DNA from: Aaosphaeria pasadenensis
Lineage: Eukaryota; Ascomycota; Dothideomycetes; Pleosporales
Assembly (NCBI GenBank): GCA_022813625.1
Contig: JAKLMB010000014.1
Span: forward strand, 762,845 to 826,844
Reading direction: 5' to 3'
DNA length: 64,000 nt
Shown here: piece by piece, positions 44,058 through 55,130 of the stretch
Numbering within the stretch: the first letter of the stretch is position 1
How the letters are laid out: each line of letters opens with the position of its first letter
Made by a program: the position numbers and the translations under genes
The notes under the pieces: generated by a model
Databases searched by the model: none
Told to the model about the DNA's origin: nothing
Seen by the model: the letters and a program-made list of their open reading frames with translations, nothing else

Positions 44058-45804
44058 ATGTTCTTTTCTCCTACAGGGATCATTCTTGCTTTAGCGATCT
44101 CTGCGGTACTACACTCTGCCTTCTACAGGGAAAATTCGTTGTATGCACAATTCCAAAGATGCGGGTCAAAGTGGTTCAATTGGACTCCTGTTCACAAAGT
44201 AATTGAATCGGGGTATCACAAGGTGCGTTACTTGAATATACAAAAATAAGACAGCTGACATAGTTTCGAAGGTGATCAAATCTACTGGAAGACCGTTCGT
44301 AGTCTGTTGGTGGGCCAGGGATTATTTAGTGATGCCCCCTAAGTACCTCCATGATGTTCGTACTGCGGACGGAACTCACCTGAATTTCTTCCACAGCATC
44401 AGTGATGTGAGATTTACAAGACCAGTTTTCTCATGCCAACGCACTCATCTCCTTGTCTAGGCGTTTCATCTACATACTACTGTTGGTGATCTATACACTG
44501 CAAGGACATCTCAGCGAATGATTGATGTTGTTAAAAGGGGACTGAATCCGTTGTTACGTGAGTGTTTTCCATCGATTTGCTGTCACATTCGCTGACCTTT
44601 TGATAGCCCAAATTACTCCTATACTGATTAATGAAATTGACTACTCGCTTGAGCATTTGCTAGAAGGTGGCTCCGAGTGGCAATGTGTCAAAGCTATGGA
44701 ACTCTTCGCCGAGATCACTCACCGAACTGCTACTCGAGTGTTGATTTGCGATGACCTGTGCAGAAATGAAGACTTCATTAAGCAATCAATGCGCTTCACA
44801 AAATCAATTTTCGTTACCGCCCTTGTCATTGCAAACCTCTATCTTGGAGTCTTCCGATCTCTGCTTGCTTGGCCCATAAGTCTTGTTCATAGATGGCATC
44901 TTCACAAATGTATGAACATTTTACGACCGCATGTTGAAAAGGCCATACAAGAGTGTACTACCGATACGAAAAAGCCAAACGCTATCTACTGGACTATATC
45001 TCTCTTCCCTGAGACTGTGGACAAAAGTCACCATGATCGATTCTTGAAAGAGCTACTTCATTCATTATGGGCAGGAAGTTCCGCACCAGGAGGAATGATC
45101 ACAGAAGTTGTGTGGCAGCTTCTAATTAATGACGGCGCCATCGATGCACTTCGAGAGGAGGCAAGTGAGGCATTGAGACAACATGGGTGGTCTGAAAAAA
45201 TGTTGAACTCTCTTCATTTGCAGGACAGCTTCATCCGAGAAACAAATAGACTGTTCCCTACGGGCTCTAGTATGTTTAGGACTGAATTTTTTGTCTCAAA
45301 ACTCGGCTAATAGAGAGTAGTGACATGTGTTAGGACTGTTCTAGGACAGCCTTTCCAATTTGATGACGGGCTGATTCTGCCTGTTGGCACTCGGTTTGGG
45401 TTTCCCGCTCAAGCTATTCAACACGATCATGATGCCCTAGACAACCCTGCCGAATTCGATGGATTCCGCTTTGTCAGAAGGAGCATCGATGATCGTTCGA
45501 TAGCCTCCGGAGAAAAACAGTGGGCAGCGTCATCGGTTGACACATCCTACCTCCCGTAAGTCGAGTGCACACCGTCATTCAATTGATTTACTGATTGAAT
45601 AGATTTGGATATGGAAACCATGTTTGTCCTGGAAGGTTTTTCGCGATTAGATTGATCAAATTGATCATTACTAAGATGATTCTCGAATTCGACATCAAGT
45701 GGGATAGAAAAGGTAAAGATAGGCCAACGCCCATCAACATCGAGGGCCAATTTGTCCCGAACATGCAACAAAAGATATACTTAAAAAGGAGGCAAGATCT
45801 ATGA
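44058..45804 (+). CDS. Cytochrome P450 monooxygenase
   Basis: Six exons: 44058-44222, 44272-44406, 44461-44557, 44607-45269, 45321-45555, 45603-45804 (498 aa). N-terminal ER anchor GIILALAISAVLHSAF; RPFVVCWWARDYLVMPPKYL is a common fungal P450 region; the I helix reads LLHSLWAGSSAPGG, without the usual AGxxT Thr; the ExxR site is RETNR; the heme loop FGYGNHVCPGRFF has its ligand Cys near 440. Exon 2 begins after an AAG acceptor, the least certain junction. It is a typical secondary-metabolism P450, substrate unknown. The unusual I helix (Ser-Ser-Ala-Pro-Gly) may affect O2 activation. Confidence 0.9.
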
Positions 45805-46293
45805 TCATCTACGGAGCAATTTCTCGCAACACGGCACAATAGAAGCTGTGTACAGTATTGGCAGACCTTCGAATAGATATTCGATAGCGTTCGCAATGTG
45901 TAGTGTACTACACTTTAGCAAATCTGTTGAAGTGAGCCTGTTTTGCTCCAACGGTGACATATTGACATCGCTTTCAGGTGTTGATGCGCCTTAACTCGAA
46001 CATGTGATGTCGCGATCACATATACGACAGATGCGTACATGACAGGCATGTTTGCGACAGGCGAGTAGCCAACCGGAGAGGCGATCCGGCCACCGATTGC
46101 GACCGGCCTCCGCCCACCAGCTACCGGAATGAAAGCAACATGACTTATCGGAACAGACAATGTGTATGCACGCGATAAATGGTTTGGTACAACAAGTCAT
46201 TATGCAGCGCAGTCTACACATCAGGAAAGCTTACCCCAAAAAAATCGACTCCAGGTTATCTTACCATTCTTGGTCTTTAGACCTACGTTGATC
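45805..46293. other. Intergenic / methyltransferase promoter
   Basis: 0.5 kb between P450 and methyltransferase A. GC-rich CCGGCC repeats near 46080-46125. No gene. Confidence 0.5.
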
Positions 46294-47130
46294 ATGTCCG
46301 CGCCTTTCGCCCCAAAACAGGCCTTGAAGTTCGACCCACGTTATCTCCTCAAACTGAGTGGAGGCTTAACGCGATCGGTAGCAGACCAAATTGTGTCCAA
46401 CCATATCCCTCCGCTATCGAAAACAAGCCGAATTCATGACAATGGCTGTGGAGCTGGCGAAGTCGCGAAAGCCCTTGTTGAACACAATTCTGTGCCAGCT
46501 GGGGCAACGATCGCTGCTACAGATATCAATACCACGTTTCTGGACGAGCTAAATAGGTCGCTGGAAGAAAACAAGTCATGGCCCATCGAAAGCCAGGTCA
46601 TGGATGCTACAGCATTGACCTATCCGGACTCCATTTTCGCGCTCTCGGTCACCAACATGGTGTTTGCAAACGTGAAAGACGACGTTGCGGCCGCGAAGCA
46701 CATTTACCGAACACTAGCGCCTGGAGGAACGGGAATCGTGTCGGTGTGGAAGGACAGCCCGTGGATCAATGTCACGATTGATGCGCATTACCGTACTCGA
46801 GGAAGCGATGCTCCATTGCCGCCGCCATTGGCTGCCTCTCTTTACTCCGTGGACCATCTCAGCAAAGCGCTTAAAAGTGCGAAGATCGAAGATGTTCAGT
46901 ATGAAGACATAGTTGTGTATGGGAACATGACTGACGTTAAGGAGTGGGCGACGATTGCGTGGAGCTTTTTGGCAAGACCACCGGATGGATGGACGCAGGC
47001 AGACGAGGAGAATTGGGACAAGGCTATTGGAATCATTGTGAACGATCTGATCAATGGGGATTTTACACATGAGGAAGATGGGGTTTATAAAGTGAAAATG
47101 ATAGCAACAGCTGCTATCTTCAACAAGTGA
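46294..47130 (+). CDS. SAM-dependent methyltransferase A
   Basis: Single exon, 278 aa from MSAPFAPKQALKF; an in-frame upstream ATG at 46162 is less likely because it lacks family match. Class I fold: motif I IHDNGCGAGEVAKAL, acidic residue ATDINTTF, motif II region IFALSVTNMVFANV, motif III LAPGGTGIVSVW. It resembles the small fungal methyltransferases of metabolite clusters (GliN-like size). It is a clear paralogue of the gene at 56354-57193, sharing the DNGCGxGE loop, length and lack of introns. Acceptor (N or O) unknown. Confidence 0.88.
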   Translation: MSAPFAPKQALKFDPRYLLKLSGGLTRSVADQIVSNHIPPLSKTSRIHDNGCGAGEVAKALVEHNSVPAGATIAATDINTTFLDELNRSLEENKSWPIESQVMDATALTYPDSIFALSVTNMVFANVKDDVAAAKHIYRTLAPGGTGIVSVWKDSPWINVTIDAHYRTRGSDAPLPPPLAASLYSVDHLSKALKSAKIEDVQYEDIVVYGNMTDVKEWATIAWSFLARPPDGWTQADEENWDKAIGIIVNDLINGDFTHEEDGVYKVKMIATAAIFNK

Positions 47131-47431
47131 GTGAATGCGTACTATGAGGAAATTTCATGCCATGGGGTTGTTGGAAGTGACTCATTGGGAAATACGCAAA
47201 GGGAGGAGATATCTATCCGGGACGGGAGATAATCAGACGCATGAGGAATTTTGGCAGGATGGACAGCGATGCGACGAAAATAGTGACTATATCAAAGTGC
47301 TGCATCTGAAATATAATGCTTTGCCAAATCTGAGTCTTTGTCGAGATTGATTCTAACATACATGGCAACATATTCCATACGTGAAATCTTTTGTCGACAC
47401 CAGCACCCAATTATATTTGAAGACCATCTGT
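47131..47431. other. Convergent 3' spacer
   Basis: About 0.3 kb between methyltransferases A and B, no gene. Confidence 0.5.
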
Positions 47432-48422
47432 TCATGATTCAACAACGGGCCTTCTTCCCCAAACACAGTGCAATCGCCACACCCCTCCTGTGGTCAAGTT
47501 TTCCTCCCTCATTCGACCTTCGAGACTTTCCAACTCTTCTTTGGAGAAGGATGTGGGTAAAGCTAACGGAATTCATTAGTAATGTAGTAGATGTCAACGG
47601 GAGCGCAAATGGCTTACTTTTTGCCACGTCTACTAGTCCTCTTACTCCATACGAAAACATCAGAGCCCCTTTCTTTCCGATATCTGCATCTTCATTCGCG
47701 GCACCTATGGGAATATCAAAGACCTTCTCTTGTACGTCTTCTAACCCTGCATCTTTGAACCACCTCTTCAATTGTGGCGCATAGTCATTTCCAGTCTCCA
47801 TGACCTTGAAGATTTCGCTCAACAGCCGGAAGAAATCTGTCATAGCTGGTCCTTTGGCTATTGAGTGATCAGCTTCCACGAATTGAATATAGCCCCCTGG
47901 TTTTAGTAGCCCAATGAAACGGGAGATCGTGGATTGCACCTGTGCCTTATTCGCGGCAGGAAGCGCGAGGCGTTGGTGCACGAGATCCAGGGTTCCTACA
48001 AGTGATTCAGGCCAGTCTTCCAACATCGATTGGGCAAAATAGGAAATTCCAGTTGGTTCAGGTTTAGGGAAGAAAATGTCGGTTACATCAGTACTAATGA
48101 AAGTTGATGTTTCCTGAACTTCGGCGGAGAGCGATTTGCGTACATCTTCGATCCATTTTCCTACAAATAACTCTATTAGTTTATACCCTCAAAACTATGC
48201 GTGAAGTAAAATCTCCACTGCTCAATGTAGACGAAAGGACGGACCATTTGCTGCAGCGGAGTCTAGAATTCGAAGCGAGGGCTTTGACAGGTCAATGGGG
48301 GCCCAAATGAGCTTTTGCATGTGGTCTTTGATGATAATTTGTCCAAGATTCAGGCGTTCCAGTTCAACCTCGTTCTTGTCAAGGAAATAATGGCCATCGT
48401 TCAACTGCTGGGATTCCTCCAT
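47432..48422 (-). CDS. SAM-dependent methyltransferase B (LaeA-like group)
   Basis: Three exons: 48245-48422, 47618-48160, 47432-47562 (283 aa). Intron 1 has a weak donor (GTCCGT) but its position matches the paralogue at 53461. Sequence includes YFLDKNEVELERLNLGQ, PSLRILDSAAANG (motif I), DLVHQRLALPAANKA and LLKPGGYIQFVEAD. Motif I lacks the usual second glycine pattern (DSAAANG versus DACTGDG in the paralogue). The C-terminal exon reads TLPTSFSKEELE to WGRRPVVES. A frame read-through past the last intron would give a wrong tail. Likely a cluster methyltransferase; it may be weakened by its motif I. Confidence 0.82.
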
Positions 48423-48908
48423 GATGCTATCTTCTCAGCAAACATCGAGAATAGATCTTAGTTCATCGTCTTACAGGAACAGGTACGTGAGGTGAATAAA
48501 GTGGGTCCGTGCGGCCACCGACCGATCAGCGTCAATCTTCGTCTCTCGGATATTGATTTCGATAGCGGTTCAAGTGATTGTGGGGGCTAGTGGTAATATG
48601 TATTGGAATGCAGGTATTTAATCTCGGTGATCAAGAGTGAGACCATTTTGGCGTTTGCGCGGCGATCATTGGGTGACGTGTGAAACAAATCCTACATCCG
48701 GCCGCCGAGCTCTATCTCTGGCTAAATTAGTATTCTGCCTCGCCCTACAGTCTGGATTCAATGCCCAGCAAGGCTTGGGAATGTGTATGTCGTTACTTTC
48801 CCCACTCTTGAACAAAACGGCACCATCCCGCGCTTCAGCGCCACCAACGACTGCCACCAGCGCCGTTAACTTCAACGTCTGAACTAGCCTCTTTGATTAC
48901 CTGCAGAC
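48423..48908. promoter_or_regulatory. Divergent promoter (methyltransferase B / DHA2 transporter)
   Basis: 486 bp between divergent starts. No TATA box I would defend. Confidence 0.5.
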
Positions 48909-50699
48909 ATGTCAGAACACACAATGGAGAAGTCACCATCGAAAGACTTCATCACGAACGCTACCTCTGCCGACGACACAATCTTGAGAACAAGTCCTGA
49001 GATAGACTCTCGAGCAGACTCTGCAGAACCAAAGCAGCGACCTGAAAACGAGTTGCCATCACAGACTGCACCTAAAGACCCTCGTATATGGCTCGTCTTT
49101 GTTGCCCTTTGCCTTGCAGCCTTCTGCGCGAACCTGAACGCCACAATCCTCACTACCGTCATCCCACTCATAACGCGGGATCTATCTGCCGACCATGAGT
49201 ATATATGGATCAATGCCGCCTTCAACATTGCAGCGGCCGCCATACTGCCGCTCCTAGGACAAGCGTCAAATGTCCTTGGTCGACGGATCCCAATGCTACT
49301 GTCCTTGGGACTATTTACCTTGGGCAGTGCGCTCTGCGGCGCCGCGAAGAACATTGCGATGATGATCGCGTGTCGAGCGATTCAGGGTGCAGGTGCCGGC
49401 GGAATAATGATGTTATTGGAGGTCATTACTTGCGACTTATTCCCGTTGCGAGTACGAGGAAATTACTTCGCGATTGTGCTCGCGTTCTGTAGTATCGGCG
49501 TCACGCTGGGTCCAATTGTCGGGGGAGCATTTGTCAAACATACCACCTGGCACTGGGTGTTCTACGTCAATGTGCCATTCGGTGGGCTGGCATTTACCCT
49601 TGCATTCCTCTTCCTGAAATTCAAGAGGCCGAAGTCGACCTTGAAGGAGAAAATCCTACAGATTGATTTTGTGGGGAATGTCTTGTTCATGGCCGGTACA
49701 ATCTCCCTTTTGCTGGGGCTGATCATGGGTGGGCAGGTCCATCCATGGTCGTCTTTTCGCGTCATCGTACCGATTGTTCTCGGAATAATCGGCTGGGGAT
49801 TCTTCTTCGCCTGGCAAGTCTCACCTTGGTGTGTTGAGCAGACCATACCTCCCAGGCTCTTCTCAAACAGGACCTCAGCGGCCGGATTCGTGATCATATT
49901 CCTCTCCTGCATGCTTCTGGACTGGGTTGTGTACTTCCTACCATACTATTTCCAGACACTGAAGGGTTCCTCTCCCCTGCGATCCGGAGTCGAGGCTCTT
50001 CCCTTCAATATCTTCATAGTCCCAGCTGCTGGCATCAACGGTGCTCTCCTGACCAAGTTTGGGCAGTACAAACCGCTCCATCTCGCAGGATTTGGAATGG
50101 CGACACTTGGCTTTGGGCTCTTTTCAACCATGAATACCACCACGAGTACGGTGAAGTGGGTGTTTTGGCAGCTTTTTGGAGCCTATGGGCTGGGTGCTTT
50201 GATCACAACCACACTGCCGGCAATTCAGGCCAGTCTTCCTGAATCAGACGTAGCAACCTCTACTGCGCTTCATGCGTTCCTAAGGTCATTTGGTTTTATT
50301 TGGGCTTTCACGATTCCTTCCGTCGTCTTTAACAACCAGGTTCGCGCCAAGCTCAACGACGTGGTGGACGATCCTAGCGCCCGCGCAGTCCTGTCCAATG
50401 GGCAAGCGTACTCGCAAGCAAACAGCAAGTGGCTCAATGGACTGACGGGTCAGACTAAGGATCAGGTGTTGCACCTGTACGAGTTGAGCATTAGCAGCAT
50501 GTGGTACACGGCCATCGCGTTCAGTTTGTTGGGGTTTTTCATTGTCTTTGTGGAGAAACGGGTGAAGTTGCGGGAGAATCTTGAAACTGACTTTGGGCTT
50601 GAAGAGAGGAATGTAGATGAGCAGACGGAGCAGGGTGAGGTGGGAACAGGGAAGGATGATGGAGGAGCTGAGGTGAAAACATCGGATCAAAGGGATTAA
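48909..50699 (+). CDS. MFS DHA2-type 14-TM efflux transporter
   Basis: Single exon, 596 aa. A polar N terminus (residues 1-55) precedes TM1 with ANLNATILTTVIP; motif A-like GRRIPMLLSLG, RAIQGAGAGGIMMLLEVI, motif C GVTLGPIVGGAFVKHTTWHW; then a 14-helix layout with FLPYYFQTLKGSSPLRSG typical of DHA2. The C-terminal ~60 residues are acidic. This is the same class as GliA/SirA-type toxin exporters and is the likely export pump for the second metabolite region. Confidence 0.93.
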   Translation: MSEHTMEKSPSKDFITNATSADDTILRTSPEIDSRADSAEPKQRPENELPSQTAPKDPRIWLVFVALCLAAFCANLNATILTTVIPLITRDLSADHEYIWINAAFNIAAAAILPLLGQASNVLGRRIPMLLSLGLFTLGSALCGAAKNIAMMIACRAIQGAGAGGIMMLLEVITCDLFPLRVRGNYFAIVLAFCSIGVTLGPIVGGAFVKHTTWHWVFYVNVPFGGLAFTLAFLFLKFKRPKSTLKEKILQIDFVGNVLFMAGTISLLLGLIMGGQVHPWSSFRVIVPIVLGIIGWGFFFAWQVSPWCVEQTIPPRLFSNRTSAAGFVIIFLSCMLLDWVVYFLPYYFQTLKGSSPLRSGVEALPFNIFIVPAAGINGALLTKFGQYKPLHLAGFGMATLGFGLFSTMNTTTSTVKWVFWQLFGAYGLGALITTTLPAIQASLPESDVATSTALHAFLRSFGFIWAFTIPSVVFNNQVRAKLNDVVDDPSARAVLSNGQAYSQANSKWLNGLTGQTKDQVLHLYELSISSMWYTAIAFSLLGFFIVFVEKRVKLRENLETDFGLEERNVDEQTEQGEVGTGKDDGGAEVKTSDQRD

Positions 50700-50972
50700 A
50701 AATTATCGACGCACTATAGAACTATACGATTCGAAAGCAGTGAAGAATCGTGTGACCAAATTGATAGATGACTGCGTGTTAAATTCGACTGCAATTATAT
50801 TAAACAATTATTCATGATGCTCACTGTAAATATTGATCACTGGAAAGCGTGAAGAAGAAACGGGATATTTCTAAAACAATATAGATTACCAGGCGAAGCT
50901 ATCAAACACCCACTAACAAAGTTAAGTACGCAAACAGATACACTCTTTTTCCATCCTCCATGTGTCTGATCT

Positions 50973-52428
50973 TCAGTGCTTGAGTCCGTTCGTCTTATAT
51001 CCGTTCTCGGCCAGACTGAGCTCATAGGTATTCTCAACGTTGAATTCGCGGGTAATAGTGACAGCTCCAGGCACCTCACCATTGGCCAGTCTGGTCGTTG
51101 ACGAATTGTCTGATTTTGGGAAAGGCTCATAGTCGTTAGTCGATCCTTTGGAGCGCGAGCGGGACTCTGAAGTGCTTGAGATGAGGGAGAAGATGCGAGA
51201 ATTGAGGAGGCGCTGCGCCACGGCACTCGAACCCAGGATCGGGAGTGTAGGAAGACAGGCGCAGATCATTCCCAGGCAGATCTCGTAGTATCTACAAAGT
51301 GTAAGCATTGAACCTGCATGAATATGATATTTAACATACCCTAGGATGAATAGCGTGGTGTATTCCCAGGTACCATCGGAGGATTGGTTCTTGATTCGAT
51401 AGTAGGCGCTCACGATACTGATCACAGTGGCACTAAGAATCAAAGTTAGACAAATGCTGGGCTATCATCTTGATCCAGTAGACCTACGTGAGACCCAAAC
51501 AGAACAAACCACTTGCTCGGATGCGCCGACCCAGCGATGTGTGTAGCCTCATGAGAATCGGCACCGATACTGCGAGGACAAAGACATCACTAACAGCATT
51601 GAAACCAGCGAGGAACGAAGACAAAGTCAAGATGTTGAGACATCTCGAAGTGCCTATTCCGACCAAAATCTCCATTGCTGTCTCATTTGACCGGGGAATG
51701 CAGTAATACATGGAGAGGACGAAGTAAACGATATAGACGAGAGTCGTTATGACGGTAGCACTAATGATCAGATATCGAGCCGATTTGCGGACCCAGAAGA
51801 TGTGACCGATTAGGAGAAGCAGGGAGAGCTTGACCAAGTAGAGACACAATGCAAGAAGAATTCCGCTTGCGATAAGATTCTGATATTGCAGAGGTTAGTT
51901 AGGCAAATGCAGTAGGATGCGAAAGTAACTGACGGAATAATAACGCTCGGGAATGTCTTTCATACGAAGCTCATACTGATGGTTTCCGACTCCAGGGATG
52001 ACGGACACTGTGGTGATGCGATTAGCTGGACTTTTCATCATCATGAGGGGCACTTTTCATACAATCAAACACTGTGTAGCTATATCCAATGATACTAATC
52101 TGTCGAACCAGGTCAGTTGGTCCCGCGATAGTCTTTTGGATCTGTTTACCAAGCCAGCCACACAGGTCCCTAACTCGCATTAGTCTATACTCCAATTACT
52201 ACTATAAGCCTTGAACTCACAGTCTGATGCATCGAAGTCCCTTCGCACAACTGTTTTTGCATACACTCGCAGGCAAACTGCCAGAGCAGTGAAAGGAGCA
52301 ATGGCCGCCATCACAGCAATCTGCATCGTCTTCTTGCTCGCTGGATGATCGAAATTTGGCACTACTCCAGGTGGAGGAGCCCCCAAGGGCATCATGCCCG
52401 GATCCATAGGTGGTAGTCCTCCAGACAT
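50973..52428 (-). CDS. Fungal rhodopsin-domain 7TM integral membrane protein (second)
   Basis: Seven exons: 52221-52428, 52150-52169, 52063-52099, 51934-52007, 51488-51879, 51340-51432, 50973-51291 (380 aa). Two mini-exons (20 and 37 nt) join DFDASD to WTCVAGL and ISIIGYSYTVFD. The Pro/Gly/Met-rich N terminus (MSGGLPPMDPGMMPLGAPPP) is followed by seven TM helices, including LIASGILLALCLYLVKL and LAGFNAVSDVFVLAVSVPIL, and a Ser-rich tail with a YELSLAENG end. Same broad family as 21502-22704 but only distantly similar. Function unknown. The mini-exon junctions are the least certain part. Confidence 0.8.
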
Positions 52429-53460
52429 GATTTAGTCGCAAATCCAGAATCTAACGATGAAAGAAGAGGCGTAGCGGGCGGGAAAAAGGAATGTAGGACA
52501 GGAGCGTCAGCTGAAAGAAATGTGATTCAGGTGGCAGTGAGCGCTTATCTGCTCTCGCGATGAGCTCTTCCAATGGCTGCAGGCCAATATATTCTGTGTA
52601 ACACCAACGGACTTTGGCCATCCTTCTTTTGGGGTAATATAATCTGTGTAACACCAACAACATGTTCTTACCCTCCTTCATTTCTAGAACGCAGCAGAAC
52701 GCCTCGGTCGCCGAAAGTGTATTGGCATGCAGCCAGGTGTCCAGGGTAACAGTAAACGAACGAACAAGAATAGAGGGACGACACAATCTCGAGTTCTCAT
52801 TTCATGCATCGGTCAAACCTTGTGCCTGGATTTGGTCATCCTTGGTGTTAGGTATGCCCTTAGGTGCTTATCTCTACTAAATTAATATAGTAATATACTT
52901 AATAACTTATCTATTATTATATAGTACCTAGGAAATATTATAAATATAATATTTTTATTTATTACTTATTATTTAATCTTTATATTAATTATAAAAAAAC
53001 TAAAAGTATCTTAAGAAAATTATTTTTTTAGCTATAAAGTATAAAATAATACTTAAATATTTTATTATAAATAAGTATTTTAATTAACTTAATTATATAT
53101 ATTTTTATAAGTTATAAGTATATATTATAAAAGCATAATAGTAAGTAGTAAAAGATCTAAAAATCTTACCCCTCTATATACTAACTATCTGCTCTATGTA
53201 TAGGGAGGTACATACACATGTGTGTCCACGGGTAGATACACACAAACAAGGAAGTGGTGCGGGGCAGCAGCAGCCTGTGCGGCACGGGTGCGGCGCGGGT
53301 GCCTTGTTGTGAATAGCAACCTGGCCTGGGTATTTAGTCCAGCTTCTCCAGCCAGCCTACTATCTACTCCTTCATCCCGATACAGTGCCCAACGCTCTGA
53401 AACTCGGAGCTTACAGAATAGTCGAAGAATCCTGTTGGACAAGCAAGCGAGCAAGCGACC
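52429..53460. other. Intergenic with AT-rich island and short direct repeat
   Basis: About 1 kb between divergent genes. It holds a 23-bp direct repeat (AATATATTCTGTGTAACACC followed by AAC) at 52586-52608 and 52636-52658 with one mismatch, and then the AT-rich island listed separately. No gene. Confidence 0.6.
52872..53168. repeat. AT-rich (RIP-like) island 1
   Basis: About 300 bp almost free of G and C, made of TATTAT/TTAATA runs, with abrupt edges to normal sequence. The pattern fits a repeat remnant mutated by repeat-induced point mutation (C to T on both strands). Not recognisable as a specific element. Confidence 0.7.
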
Positions 53461-54422
53461 ATGGCAGCCGAAATAGAGAACGACTACCTCTTCCATAACG
53501 ATAACGAGCTTACGCGCCTGGCTCTCCAGCACGTCATCATCAAAGATGCCACCAAGGGCAAGCAAGTCTATGCCCCCATCAGTTTCGATGGTTCTCCTCT
53601 CCAAATCCTAGATGCATGCACGGGTGACGGTAAGTGCAAGCCTTGAACCATCCATCCCGCGACGCCACAAGTAAACTAATCTGACAAGGTCTGTGGATCC
53701 GCGATCTCCAAGCTTCCATCGCCCCCAACGATTCCCAGCATAGCTATACTGGAACCGATATTGAGGTATCATACTTTCCTAAAGAGCCTCCGGCCAACAC
53801 GAGTTATCATGTGCAAGATATCACCAAGCCATGGCCCGCAGACTGGAACGGCAAGTTCGACCTCATTCACCAACGTCTCGCGCTCGTGGTCCCAGGTAGT
53901 GAGGAAAATACCATCAAGGCGCTTAAGGGCTACGTCGACCTGCTGAAACCGGGAGGATGGATTCAGCTCGTGGAGGTGCGACAATGGACCAAAGAGACCG
54001 ATGGTCAGGCGTTCAAGGACTTGAATGTCTGTTTGGCCGACATGATAAAGACAATCGGCGCTAGCCTCACGCACATTGATAATGCAAAGTCGTGGTTGGA
54101 ATCCTTGGGCCTTGTCGATGTCCAAGAAGAAACCGTGGAAGCGAATTATGGTACCCGTGAGGATAAAAAGGTACAGGAGATTGCGAAGAGGAGTATCCTC
54201 ACCACCGCGGGCAGCATTTTGGGCATCACATCCAGTAAGCGATATTGTCGCCCTCTCATTCGGGATTGCCAGCTAACTGGAACAGCTTTCCCGCAGCAAC
54301 TATTGACTCTGCCTCAGGAGAGAGTGGTGGAGATCAAGGATGACCTTGAGAGTGAGTTCAACAAGGAGCCCGTCAGTGCACACTGGCAGTACAAGATAGT
54401 CTGGGGGCGAAAGGGGGCTTGA
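53461..54422 (+). CDS. SAM-dependent methyltransferase B' (LaeA-like group)
   Basis: Three exons: 53461-53629, 53689-54234, 54286-54422 (283 aa), the same length and the same two intron positions as methyltransferase B. Motif I is intact (LQILDACTGDG, then LWIRDL); later FDLIHQRLALVVPGSE and LLKPGGWIQLVEVR. Intron 2 (54235-54285) has a GTAAGC donor, CTAAC branch point and CAG acceptor, but is 51 nt and stop-free, so reading straight through also works. Clear paralogue of B. Probably O- or N-methylates a cluster intermediate. Confidence 0.85.
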
Positions 54423-55130
54423 ACCTTGATGTTAGGACTTCGGTAGGACTCAGGAGTAGTTGGGAGTATCCACCTGCCACTCCAAAGTGATTCGCAACAA
54501 GGATTAGAGGACGCCAACTGCGGGAGCGTGAGCGGGTGGGCGGTTGGCGGACCCTCATCTAGCGGCCGCCATGTGTCCAAGTGCCACAACGTCAACGGTC
54601 CGTTGAAAAGAAACGGATCTCGATATTATCTACTTTATCATGCGCAATAGTAGAAATTATCTTTTGCTCGTTTCAGTAAATATTGACAACCCCAAAACGA
54701 AAACATCACGTGGATTAATCTGCCCAGCAGTCCGTATCGTATGTACAACACAGTAAGACGAATTCTGAAAGCGTGCCAGGTAGATTGCGACGTATTACCG
54801 ATTCAACGGCAAATGAAATTCGTGATTTTAGAACCACCCTGGGCACTCCTGCCGCCTATACGTGCATGTCACTGCATGAGTACAAGTCTCGTTCCAACAT
54901 CGCGGCACATGCTCAATTGGGAACGGAGCGAGCTGCATCCTCCAGAGGGACATCCATCGTATCATTGCAGACACGATCACCCCGTCATGCATGATTCGTG
55001 CAGACAATACAGCTCGTTCTCCGGCGAGCTTCTCCATTTGTCGTATAATAACATGCGTTATTGAAATGTAAGGCCAACAGCCTTGGGCTTTTCTCTTCCT
55101 ATTGTCGTCCAACCATGCCCCTCATTCACT
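54423..55130. other. Convergent 3' spacer
   Basis: 0.7 kb between methyltransferase B' and GliT-like 1, no gene. Confidence 0.5.

Noticed and set aside
47513..47523. AflR-type palindrome TCGACCTTCGA
   Set aside because: It lies in the last coding exon of methyltransferase B and an 8-base-specified site occurs by chance at this length.
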